DNA from: Bacillota bacterium
GTDB lineage: Bacteria > Bacillota > Dethiobacteria > Dethiobacterales > Dethiobacteraceae
Assembly: GCA_018725565.1 (NCBI GenBank)
Contig: QLUR01000030.1
Location: forward strand, 1 to 33,652
Direction: 5' to 3'
Length of the DNA: 33,652 bases
In this document: one piece after another, positions 1 through 6,986 of the stretch
Layout: each line of letters starts with the position of its first letter
Numbering within the stretch: the first letter of the stretch is position 1
Made by a program: the position numbers and the translations under genes
Notes under the pieces: model-generated
What the model was told of the DNA's origin: nothing
Databases searched by the model: none
The model's input: the letters and a program-made list of their open reading frames with translations, nothing else

Positions 1-1731
1 GGCAAATCGGACCTGATGGACACCGTCAAGGAAATCCTGGTGGAGACCAGCCGGGAAAACGCCAATATTTCCAATTCGCCGTCGGCTAAGATGCTGCAGA
101 TTGCCAGCGCTGCCAGTAAGCGCTATTATTTATCCAATTTGTTGCCGGATGAGTTTTCCCAGGCACACACTTCCGGTGCCCTGCATATCCACGATCTGGA
201 TTATTATGGGAAGACTCTGAATTGCCTGCAGATTGATCTGACCCGTCTGCTGACCGAGGGCTTTAACACAGGCTACGGCTTTATTCGTCCGCCCAAGAGA
301 GTGGCCTCAGCAGCAGCCCAGGCGGCTATCATTCTGCAGAGCAATCAAAACGATATGTTTGGCGGGCAGAGCTTTCCGCATTTTGACTGTTCTATGGCGC
401 AGGTTATCCGCCAGATGCCGGTTCTCCCGGATGAGGAAGAAATATTCCAGGCGATGGAAGGTTTAATCTATAACCTTAACACCATGCACTCCAGGGCGGG
501 AGCACAGGTCCCGTTTTCCAGCATCAACCTGGGGACAGACACTACTGCGGAAGGGAGGGCGGTGACGCGCTCAATCTTGCGCGCTTTTGAGCGGGGCCTG
601 GGCAACGGGGAAAGCCCCATTTTCCCCAACCTGGTTTTCCGTGTCCGGGAAGGCGTTAACTTTAACATTAACGACCCTAACTACGATCTGTTGCAACTGG
701 CGTTTAAGGTGGCCGGCCGCCGCCTCAATCCTACATTCAGCTTTATGGACGCTTCGTTTAACAAGCCTTATGGTGACGAAGTCGCTTATATGGGCTGCCG
801 TACCCGGACCATCGGCAACCGTCACGGCCCGGAAGTTTCCGCAGGCCGCGGGAATATCGCACCGGTTTCCATTAACCTGCCACGTGTGGCGCTAGCCAAT
901 CGCGGTGTTAATGCCTTTTTTGCGGAGCTGGACCGTACCCTGCGTCTGGCCGCCCGCCAGCTGTTGCACCGTTTTGAAATCCTGGGAAGTTTACGTGCCC
1001 GTGACCTGCCGTTTTTGATGGGGCAAAGGTTGTATATGGGTTCAGAGAACTTAACAGGTGATGACTCCATCAAGGAAGTTATCAGGCACGGGACGCTGGC
1101 CGTAGGGTTTATCGGCCTGGCTGAGACACTGCAAGCCCTGATTGGCAAACATCACGGTGAGGATAACGAGGCTCAGGCCCTGGGACTGGCCATTGTTTCG
1201 CGGATGGCGGAAGCGTGCGCGCAGTTTGCGGAAGAATTTGACCTTAATTTTGTCCTTGTAGCCACACCGGCAGAAGGCCTGTCGGGTCGTTTCATCAGAA
1301 TGGACCGTGAAATCTTTGGTATTATCCCCAAAATTACCGATAAGGAATATTACACCAACTCGTTCCATGTGCCGGTTAACTACTGCATGTCCGGTTTTGA
1401 CAAGCTTAAAGTGGAGGGAGAATACCACAAACTCTGCGCAGCGGGACATATTTCCTATGTGGAGCTGGAATCGCCTCCGCAGCATAACGGGGAGGCTGTG
1501 GAAGCGATCATCCGGCACATGGCTGCTTCCGACATGGGCTACGGCGGAATTAACTACCCTGCTGACGAGTGCCGCGGCTGCGGTTTCAGCGGTGTGCTCA
1601 ACAGCACTTGCCCTGAATGCGGCAGCGGTGATATCCGCCGCATCCGCCGTATCACCGGATACCTGTCTACGGAGGAGCGCTTTAACAGCGCCAAACAGGC
1701 GGAGCTTAAGGACCGCCGCCCGCACTGCTAA
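1..1731 (+). CDS. nrdD: Anaerobic (class III) ribonucleoside-triphosphate reductase, 5'-truncated by window
   Basis: Large subunit of the oxygen-sensitive reductase that converts ribonucleotides to deoxyribonucleotides with a glycyl radical. The reading frame is open from base 1. The first in-frame ATG is at 16, but translation from it gives only 571 aa against roughly 650-750 in the family, and the usual N-terminal ATP-cone region is absent. The gene therefore most likely starts upstream of the window. Visible family marks are HIHDLDYYGKTLNCLQIDL near residue 60, a C-terminal four-cysteine zinc site (CRGCGF and CPECG), and the glycyl-radical motif RITGYLS with the radical Gly near residue 548 (numbering from ATG 16). 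The activase gene nrdG follows about 100 nt downstream, as is usual. Identity is near certain; only the start is unknown. Confidence 0.95.
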   Translation, partial: GKSDLMDTVKEILVETSRENANISNSPSAKMLQIASAASKRYYLSNLLPDEFSQAHTSGALHIHDLDYYGKTLNCLQIDLTRLLTEGFNTGYGFIRPPKRVASAAAQAAIILQSNQNDMFGGQSFPHFDCSMAQVIRQMPVLPDEEEIFQAMEGLIYNLNTMHSRAGAQVPFSSINLGTDTTAEGRAVTRSILRAFERGLGNGESPIFPNLVFRVREGVNFNINDPNYDLLQLAFKVAGRRLNPTFSFMDASFNKPYGDEVAYMGCRTRTIGNRHGPEVSAGRGNIAPVSINLPRVALANRGVNAFFAELDRTLRLAARQLLHRFEILGSLRARDLPFLMGQRLYMGSENLTGDDSIKEVIRHGTLAVGFIGLAETLQALIGKHHGEDNEAQALGLAIVSRMAEACAQFAEEFDLNFVLVATPAEGLSGRFIRMDREIFGIIPKITDKEYYTNSFHVPVNYCMSGFDKLKVEGEYHKLCAAGHISYVELESPPQHNGEAVEAIIRHMAASDMGYGGINYPADECRGCGFSGVLNSTCPECGSGDIRRIRRITGYLSTEERFNSAKQAELKDRRPHC

Positions 1732-1743
1732 GCTTTAGTTGCC

Positions 1744-1771
1744 AGTTGACAGTTACCAGTTACCAGTTACT
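1744..1771 (+). repeat. Four tandem 7-bp repeats between nrdD and nrdG
   Basis: Four consecutive heptamers (AGTTGAC, AGTTACC, AGTTACC, AGTTACT) lie in the 104-nt gap between nrdD and nrdG. A partial inverted match (AACTGGAAACTAACC) lies downstream near 1804-1819. Short heptamer arrays are common in intergenic DNA of many bacteria. Seen directly; no function is claimed. Confidence 0.7.
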
Positions 1772-1835
1772 GGCTGCCAGCCGGAGAAGAGAAATTATCT
1801 AGAAACTGGAAACTAACCAAGGAGGATGTGAGCTT

Positions 1836-2366
1836 GTGAGGGTGAAGCTGGCCGGGATAACCTGGGAGAGCGTGGCAGACGGCCCGGGCGTGCGTGCGGT
1901 TATCTTTGCCCAAGGTTGTAACAGGCGGTGTCCCGGCTGTCACAACCCGCAGGCGCTTGATCCGGAGGGGGGCGAGTGGCACCAGACAGAGAAGTTGGCT
2001 GCCATGTTTGCCGCAGCCCGCGGCCTGCAAGGGGTTACTTTTTCCGGGGGGGAACCGTTTCTGCAGGCGGAACCTTTTGCTGCCCTCGCCCTTGAACTGA
2101 AAAACAGCGGCCTTGATATCGTAACGTTCAGCGGCTACATTTATGAGGAACTGCAGCACAAAGCGGCCTCAATACCGGCGTGGGCGGTGCTGTTGCATCA
2201 GAGCGACATTTTGATTGACGGGCCGTTTATCCAGGAGGAGCGTGACCTTTCCTTAGGGTTTCGCGGGTCGCGGAACCAGCGCATTATCGACTTGGCCGCT
2301 ACGCGCTCCACCGGTGCTGTCATGCTTTCCCCCCTGCATTTACGCACAACAGGAGCAGTAAAATGA
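1836..2366 (+). CDS. nrdG: Anaerobic ribonucleotide reductase activating protein (radical SAM)
   Basis: Radical-SAM activase that uses a [4Fe-4S] cluster and S-adenosylmethionine to generate the glycyl radical on NrdD. The 176-aa length is normal for the family. The cluster ligands are the CNRRCPGC motif (C28, C32, C35), followed by the SAM-binding segment TFSGGEPF near residue 70. The GTG start at 1836 is chosen because AAGGAGG at 1819-1825 lies at good spacing and the N-terminus MRVKLAGITWESVADGPG matches the family. The stop codon overlaps the next ATG (ATGA), so it is translationally linked to pgeF. Confidence 0.95.
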   Translation: MRVKLAGITWESVADGPGVRAVIFAQGCNRRCPGCHNPQALDPEGGEWHQTEKLAAMFAAARGLQGVTFSGGEPFLQAEPFAALALELKNSGLDIVTFSGYIYEELQHKAASIPAWAVLLHQSDILIDGPFIQEERDLSLGFRGSRNQRIIDLAATRSTGAVMLSPLHLRTTGAVK

Positions 2367-3178
2367 CCGGGGAAGTGATCCGGGTGTGCCATGGCCTGCA
2401 GGTACTTAAGTTCGGTCATTTTCTGGCGGAAGGAGTACCGCACGGCTTTACCCTGCGCAGCGGAGGTGTGAGCACTCCTCCCTACGATTCCCTGAATCTC
2501 GGGTTTCATGTCGGAGATGACCGCCTGGCGGTCCGGGAAAACAGGAAAAGGTTGGCCGAAGCGCAGAACTTTTCTCTTCAAGAGCTGGCGGTCGGGCAAC
2601 AGGTTCACGGCGCCTCCGTTGTGTGCGTGTCTCAAGAACTATGCGGTCGTGGCCGGGATTCCGACGCGGACGCCATACCCGGAACGGACGGGCTGATTAC
2701 CGGAGAACCAGGGGTGGTACTGATGGCCCATGCCGCCGACTGCACACTGCTCTTTTTTTACCATGCAACCCCGGAATACGCCGGCTTGGCTCACGCCGGC
2801 TGGCGAGGGGCGCTGGCCGGCATCGGCACAGTCCTGGTAGATAAGCTGGCCCGGCTCGGGTGCCGCCGCGAAGCAATACGCGTTGCGTTGTCTCCCTCCA
2901 TTGGTCCGTGCTGTTACCGGGTCGGCCGGGAAGTGGCGGAACGGGTGCCGGTAAAGTATCACCGGCACGTCCTGGCAGAGCGCGAACAGGGGTACTATTT
3001 AGATCTTCCCGGGATTCAGCGGCTGCAGCTGCTGGAGGCCGGCATACCAGGGGACAACCTGTTTGTCAGTAAATATTGCACCTGCTGTCACGGAGACATG
3101 TTTTTTTCTTACCGCGCCGCCGGCGGCCGAACGGGCAGGATGGCCGGATTTATTGCTTTGCCGGAGGCAGAACTATGA
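2363..3178 (+). CDS. pgeF: Peptidoglycan editing factor / laccase-domain protein (YlmD, YfiH family)
   Basis: Member of the DUF152/laccase-domain family. Characterised members act as purine nucleoside phosphorylase/adenosine deaminase-like enzymes and as a peptidoglycan-editing factor. At 271 aa it is full length. The three metal ligands are visible as H82 (QQVHGASV), C127 (HAADCTLLFF) and H144 (LAHAGWRG). Other family marks are GPCCYRVG and a C-terminal CTCCHGDMFFSYR. It starts within the ATGA overlap with nrdG and ends in an overlap with the ATG at 3175. Its place just before the HlyD-like gene and yggS matches ylmD in the Bacillus ylm cluster. The precise substrate cannot be read from sequence. 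Confidence 0.9.
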   Translation: MTGEVIRVCHGLQVLKFGHFLAEGVPHGFTLRSGGVSTPPYDSLNLGFHVGDDRLAVRENRKRLAEAQNFSLQELAVGQQVHGASVVCVSQELCGRGRDSDADAIPGTDGLITGEPGVVLMAHAADCTLLFFYHATPEYAGLAHAGWRGALAGIGTVLVDKLARLGCRREAIRVALSPSIGPCCYRVGREVAERVPVKYHRHVLAEREQGYYLDLPGIQRLQLLEAGIPGDNLFVSKYCTCCHGDMFFSYRAAGGRTGRMAGFIALPEAEL

Positions 3179-4140
3179 TCAACAGGAGGCAGAGAAAATT
3201 TATTGTATTGCCGGGAAGAAAAAGCAAACGTAAGCGTTTAAAGCCTGCCTACATTATTCTTGGCACAGCAACTTTGTTCTTTGCTCTGCAGTCGCTGTAT
3301 TCCCTGACGCATAACTTGATTGCCTCCCGCTTTGTTCAGGTGACCCTGGCCGGGGAAGGCGTTGTACAAAACAACATTACTGTCAGCGGAGTGTTTGTAC
3401 GCGACGAGCAAATGGTGGCGGCGCCGGTCACAGGCAGACTGACCTGGCTGGTAAAGGAGGGGACGCGCCTGTCTGCCGGTACCCCGGTGGCAGAACTGGC
3501 CTCCGGAGAACAGGTGGTGACGGTCAGCGCCCCCGGAGCGGGAGTTGTTGCGCTTTGGCTGGACGGTCTGGAAGGGGCACTGCAGCCCCAGGAATTTATA
3601 GAAATAGACCTTGCCGGGCTTTTGCAGCAACCGCCGTCTAAGCAGCAGTTCGGGAACGGTGAGTTAGTGAAGCAAGACAGCATGCTCTTTAAAATAGTTG
3701 ACAATTACAGGTGCCTATTTTTGTTTGCCCTGCCGTATGCTGAATACCGGACAACCGGTCTGGCTGACAGCCAAATGTTAAATTTTACTTTTGAATCCGG
3801 TCAGAAAATGGCCGGCAGTCTGGTTTCGTACCACAAGGACAAAAAAGGGAAGGTCACTGTTGTGGCAGAACTGGCGCCGGATATCAGCGCAAGATTGCCG
3901 GGCCGCTTTGCCTCGGCCGAACTGTTAGGCAGTGAGACAAAGGGGATCACCGTTCCTGCCTCAGCCTTGGTGCAAAAGGAGGGCGGGTCTGGGATTTACA
4001 CGCTGGTCGAAGCCACTGTGCGTTTCAGGAGTGTGGAGGTTAAAGCGGCGGGAAAAGAAAAGGCGGTCGTTGACGGCTTGAGCGAGGGAACAACGGTGAT
4101 TGTCAACCCCTGGCTGGTAAGGGAGGGGCAAAGATTGTGA
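3175..4140 (+). CDS. HlyD-like membrane-anchored adaptor protein
   Basis: Predicted single-pass inner-membrane protein with an extracytoplasmic biotinyl-lipoyl/HlyD-like domain. A basic N-terminus (NRRQRKFIVLPGRKSKRKR) is followed by a membrane segment at about residues 24-43 (YIILGTATLFFALQSL). After it come beta-rich, lipoyl-like hairpins (VTGRLTWLVKEGTRLSAG; TVSAPGAGVVALW) and a C-terminal strand region resembling membrane-fusion-protein barrels. The start at ATG 3175 overlaps the pgeF stop; a longer frame from 3076 would run into pgeF and is rejected. Length is 321 aa. No ABC or RND partner is adjacent, so an efflux role is not demonstrated. The position between ylmD and ylmE suggests co-expression with envelope and division genes. 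Confidence 0.8.
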   Translation: MINRRQRKFIVLPGRKSKRKRLKPAYIILGTATLFFALQSLYSLTHNLIASRFVQVTLAGEGVVQNNITVSGVFVRDEQMVAAPVTGRLTWLVKEGTRLSAGTPVAELASGEQVVTVSAPGAGVVALWLDGLEGALQPQEFIEIDLAGLLQQPPSKQQFGNGELVKQDSMLFKIVDNYRCLFLFALPYAEYRTTGLADSQMLNFTFESGQKMAGSLVSYHKDKKGKVTVVAELAPDISARLPGRFASAELLGSETKGITVPASALVQKEGGSGIYTLVEATVRFRSVEVKAAGKEKAVVDGLSEGTTVIVNPWLVREGQRL

Positions 4141-4808
4141 GCAGTTTGCAGCAAAACCTGATCCGTATCCGTGCACACCTGCAGGAGGCGGCCCGGCGCC
4201 TGGGCCGCGAAGAAATCCGGCTGGTGGCAGTGACCAAGAATGTTCCCGCCTCTCTGGTTGGCGAGGCGATAGCTCTTGGCGTTCAGTCCTTCGGTGAAAA
4301 CCGCTTGCAGGATGCTTTGCCCAAGCTGGCGGTTTTCCCGCAGGCAGACTGGCACTTTATCGGCCGCTTGCAGACAAACAAGGTGCGTGACGTAATTGGG
4401 CGTTTCAGCCTGATTCAATCGCTGGACCGCTGGGAACTGGCCGCAGCCCTTCAATACCAGGCCGAAAAAAAAGGGGTGGCGGTCAAAGCGCTGGTGCAGG
4501 TAAATGTGGCTGGCGAAGAGCAAAAAGGCGGCTTGCCGCCGGAGGAATTGACCGACTTTCTGACTGCCGTGGCAGACCTTTCCTGCTTGCAAGTGGTTGG
4601 GCTGATGACTGTACCGCCATACGAAGATGACCCGGAAAAGATCCGTCCCGTTTTCCGGGAAATGTGCCGATTATTCCGGACGTGCCGTGTCCCTGGTGTG
4701 CGCATGCAGGTTCTTTCCATGGGCATGTCCAATGATTACCTGACAGCCGTAGAGGAAGGCGCTACCCTGGTACGCATTGGCAGCGCAATATTCGGGGCCA
4801 GAACATAA
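4137..4808 (+). CDS. yggS: PLP homeostasis protein YggS/YlmE
   Basis: Small pyridoxal-phosphate-binding TIM-barrel protein that keeps free PLP and amino-acid pools balanced; no catalytic activity is established for the family. At 223 aa it is full length. The PLP lysine is K34 in VAVTKNV. Other conserved segments are FGENRLQDAL, WHFIGRLQTNK, VNVAGEEQKGG, LMTVPPY and LSMGMSNDY, plus the C-terminal VRIGSAIFGAR. It begins with GTG inside the stop of the preceding gene (GTGA overlap) and is followed by sepF after 15 nt. Confidence 0.95.
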   Translation: MSSLQQNLIRIRAHLQEAARRLGREEIRLVAVTKNVPASLVGEAIALGVQSFGENRLQDALPKLAVFPQADWHFIGRLQTNKVRDVIGRFSLIQSLDRWELAAALQYQAEKKGVAVKALVQVNVAGEEQKGGLPPEELTDFLTAVADLSCLQVVGLMTVPPYEDDPEKIRPVFREMCRLFRTCRVPGVRMQVLSMGMSNDYLTAVEEGATLVRIGSAIFGART

Positions 4809-4823
4809 ACAAGGAGGCTAGGC

Positions 4824-5258
4824 ATGGCTAAATTGTGGGAAAAGACGTTATCTTTCCTTGGCTTGGTTGAGGAAACGGAAGAGGAGGAGGTTTTGTCCCA
4901 GGCGGAGTTAGCCCGGACTCCCGCCCGCAAGGGTGCAGTTCTCAATTTACATAGCGGCAAGGGCAACAACGGCAGGGGCATGCGTCTCATTATCGCCAAG
5001 CCCCGGGAGTTTGCCGAAGCACAGCTGATAGTCGAACACATTAAGACAAGAAAGCCGGTCCTGGTAAACCTGGAGGGCACTGAGCACAACGAGGCCAGAA
5101 GGATTATTGACTTTTTGTCAGGCGCCACTTTTGCCCTGGACGGCAACATGCAGAAAGTAAGCCAGCAGATTTTTGTGTTTGCGCCGGCACAGGTAGAGGT
5201 CAACGCCACACAGCAGCCTGAAGCCGCTGAGAGGGCCCTGGCCAGGCGGGAAGAGTGA
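4824..5258 (+). CDS. sepF: Cell division protein SepF
   Basis: FtsZ-binding membrane anchor that organises the Z-ring in Gram-positive bacteria. The 144-aa protein has the expected plan: a short N-terminal amphipathic segment (MAKLWEKTLSFLGLV), an acidic linker, and the SepF fold with AQLIVEHIKTRKPVLVNLEG followed by RRIIDFLSGATFALDG and QIFVFAP. A strong AAGGAGG at 4811-4817 precedes the ATG. It overlaps ylmH by 4 nt. The ylmG/yggT gene, which often lies next downstream, is absent here. Confidence 0.95.
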   Translation: MAKLWEKTLSFLGLVEETEEEEVLSQAELARTPARKGAVLNLHSGKGNNGRGMRLIIAKPREFAEAQLIVEHIKTRKPVLVNLEGTEHNEARRIIDFLSGATFALDGNMQKVSQQIFVFAPAQVEVNATQQPEAAERALARREE

Positions 5259-6049
5259 CTTTGGACAGGGAAAAGATTCTGGAGCGATTCACTCAGGAGC
5301 TGGAACGAATCACAGCCGCTGTTGTCTTTGACCTGGCCGCCCGGACAGCAGCGACCGGGCGGCCGGAGGTTACTGATTTTCTTGACCCGTTCCAGCAGCG
5401 GGTGGCGGAAAAAGTACTGCACTGCTTCAGGGAGCTGAAGTTTACCGTCTGGGGCGGTTACACGGTAGCGGAGCGTGCCCGCCTGCTGCTTTATCCTAAA
5501 GCACTGCAGGCGGGGGCTGACCGCGTGCCGCTGGTCTTATTGGAGATTACACCCGGCAGCGATGTTCATAACCTCAGCCACAGTGACTATCTGGGGGCTG
5601 TACTGTCACTTGGATTGCGCCGGGAAAAAGTAGGTGATCTTCTCCTGACCGCGGAAGGTTGCGCGCAGCTTATCATTTCCCCGGAAATGTCGCCTTACTT
5701 GCAGGCGAACCTGTCAATGGTCGGGCGCACACCAGTAAAATTGAGAGAAATCGCACTGCACGAGCTGGCTCCTGCTGCGCGCAGCGCCCGGGAAATCCGG
5801 GCCACCGTGGCCAGCCTGCGTTTAGACGCGGTAGCAAGTGCCGGTTTCGGCCTGTCCAGGAGCAAACTGGTGCAGGCTGTGCGTGCCGGACAGGTAAAGC
5901 TTAACTGGCAGTCGGTGAAGACCCCGAGCGCTTCTGTAAAAGAAGGTGATTGCCTGTCGTTGGCCGGGCGGGGCCGGCTGGAAATTGCTGCCGTAATGGG
6001 AGAGAGCCGCTCGGGTCGCCACCGGCTCCTTTTAAAAAAACATTGCTAA
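5255..6049 (+). CDS. ylmH: YlmH family RNA-binding protein (S4 domain)
   Basis: Cytosolic S4-domain protein. In Bacillus, YlmH binds ribosomes and has been linked to rescue of stalled complexes; it sits in the division cluster. At 264 aa it is normal length. The N-terminal two thirds match the YlmH fold (FTVWGGYTVAERARLLLYP; GAVLSLGLRREKVGDLL). The C-terminal S4 RNA-binding domain covers about residues 185-250 (ASAGFGLSRSKLVQAVRAGQ then VKEGDCLSL). The GTG start at 5255 overlaps the sepF stop; a TTG at 5261 is an alternative. Confidence 0.92.
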   Translation: MTLDREKILERFTQELERITAAVVFDLAARTAATGRPEVTDFLDPFQQRVAEKVLHCFRELKFTVWGGYTVAERARLLLYPKALQAGADRVPLVLLEITPGSDVHNLSHSDYLGAVLSLGLRREKVGDLLLTAEGCAQLIISPEMSPYLQANLSMVGRTPVKLREIALHELAPAARSAREIRATVASLRLDAVASAGFGLSRSKLVQAVRAGQVKLNWQSVKTPSASVKEGDCLSLAGRGRLEIAAVMGESRSGRHRLLLKKHC

Positions 6050-6105
6050 GCGGCAGGAGTTGTTTTGAAAACGGGCGAATTTATTGCCCGAGCGTACCGG
6101 ACGTG

Positions 6106-6134
6106 TTGACCTGCAAGTGATAAATGATTATTAA
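6106..6134 (+). promoter_or_regulatory. Putative sigma-A promoter for divIVA
   Basis: TTGACC at 6106-6111 and TATTAA at 6129-6134 are separated by exactly 17 nt, in the 105-nt gap between ylmH and divIVA. This allows divIVA transcription independent of the upstream operon. Assigned by pattern only. Confidence 0.5.
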
Positions 6135-6154
6135 ATCAGCGGGGGGTAGGCAAA

Positions 6155-6640
6155 GTGTCATTAACGCCCATTGATATTCAGAACAAAGAATTCGGCCGGT
6201 CAATAAGGGGCTTTTCACCGTCTGAGGTGGATGAATTTTTGGACCGTGTCGCCAAAGAACTGGAAGCGTTGATCAAAGAAAACATGGCTTGCAGAGAGCA
6301 ACTGTCACAAGTCAAGGAAAAGCTGAATCATTACCACAAGCTGGAGGAGACTTTGCATAATGCGATCATTGTTGCCCAGGAAACGGCGGAGGAAGTAAAA
6401 CGCAACGCCGCCAAGGAGGCGGAGCTGATCCGCCGTGAGGCTGACCGTGATGCGGCCAGGACCATGGATGAAGCCCGCTATAAAGCGAGTCGCATCCTGG
6501 CGGAACACGATGAAGTCTATAAGCAGGCCCAGGTGTACAAGATGCGTTTCCGTTCCCTGGTAGAAGCACAGCTTACCGCCTTGGAACTGGAGGATTGGCT
6601 TTCTCCCGGTGACGTCATGGAAACAAAACGGGGCGCCTGA
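6155..6640 (+). CDS. divIVA: Cell division/polarity protein DivIVA
   Basis: Coiled-coil protein that senses negative membrane curvature at poles and septa and recruits partners. The 161-aa product begins with the conserved lipid-binding segment (MSLTPIDIQNKEFGRSIRG) and FSPSEVDEFLDRV. It continues as predicted coiled coil from about residue 28 to 130, rich in E, K, R and A with heptad spacing. The GTG start is preceded by GGGGGGTAGG at 6141-6150. It closes the ylm cluster and stands directly before the ileS leader. Confidence 0.95.
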   Translation: MSLTPIDIQNKEFGRSIRGFSPSEVDEFLDRVAKELEALIKENMACREQLSQVKEKLNHYHKLEETLHNAIIVAQETAEEVKRNAAKEAELIRREADRDAARTMDEARYKASRILAEHDEVYKQAQVYKMRFRSLVEAQLTALELEDWLSPGDVMETKRGA

Positions 6641-6659
6641 CCAGAGTATGACTATTAAC

Positions 6660-6688
6660 TTGCCCCCGAATGTGATTAATGTTATACT
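6660..6688 (+). promoter_or_regulatory. Promoter of the ileS T-box transcript
   Basis: TTGCCC at 6660-6665 and TATACT at 6683-6688 have a 17-nt spacer. Transcription would begin near 6695, immediately before the first T-box stem, which fits a dedicated promoter for the attenuated ileS unit. Confidence 0.65.
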
Positions 6689-6696
6689 GAAATACA

Positions 6697-6962
6697 ATTA
6701 AACATGAATAAAGACAATGAGCGGGACGAGTAAGCGAGCGCTTGGCGGACAAGCGAACCGGGGGCGGTGGGAGCCCGGCGCGCGGCGGCGTTGAAAATCA
6801 CCCGTGAGTCGCAGGCGAAGTTACAGTAGCTGCAGCCGGCGCGAGCCGTTAGAGACAAAGAGTGGCAACAAACAGTTTTTATCTGCCGCTGCAGGCAGGT
6901 GTTGCAATCCAGGTGGTACCGCGGGTTATTCCCGTCCCAGGCGGACGGGATTTTTATTTTAT
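6697..6962 (+). ncRNA. T-box leader, isoleucine specificity
   Basis: tRNA-sensing riboswitch in front of ileS. The T-box sequence AGGTGGTACCGCGG is at 6911-6924. Stem I features include GACGAGTAAGCG near 6724 and GGTGGGAGCC near 6767. The likely specifier codon is ATC (Ile) at 6797-6799, in the context TTGAAAATCACCC. A terminator hairpin (CCCGTCC, loop CAGGC, GGACGGG at 6931-6949) is followed by a T-run to about 6960. Uncharged tRNA-Ile is expected to stabilise the antiterminator and allow ileS expression. The specifier identity agrees with the downstream gene. Confidence 0.93.
6931..6960 (+). terminator. T-box attenuator terminator
   Basis: A 7-bp perfect GC-rich stem (6931-6937 with 6943-6949) is followed by ATTTTTATTTT. 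It is the conditional terminator of the ileS T-box, and its 5' side competes with the T-box sequence at 6911-6924. Confidence 0.85.
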
Positions 6963-6986
6963 AATCGATTACCGGAGGTTTTTCAA

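Noticed and set aside
1051-1725. Minus-strand ORF of 224 codons inside nrdD
   Set aside because: It lies antisense to a clearly conserved gene, with no ribosome site and no recognisable domain.
3076-3174. N-terminal extension of the HlyD-like protein
   Set aside because: It overlaps conserved pgeF codons; ATG 3175 overlaps the stop in the usual operon style.
6804-6986. N-terminal extension of ileS
   Set aside because: It covers the T-box leader and terminator; the GTG at 6987 has a ribosome site and gives the conserved N-terminus.
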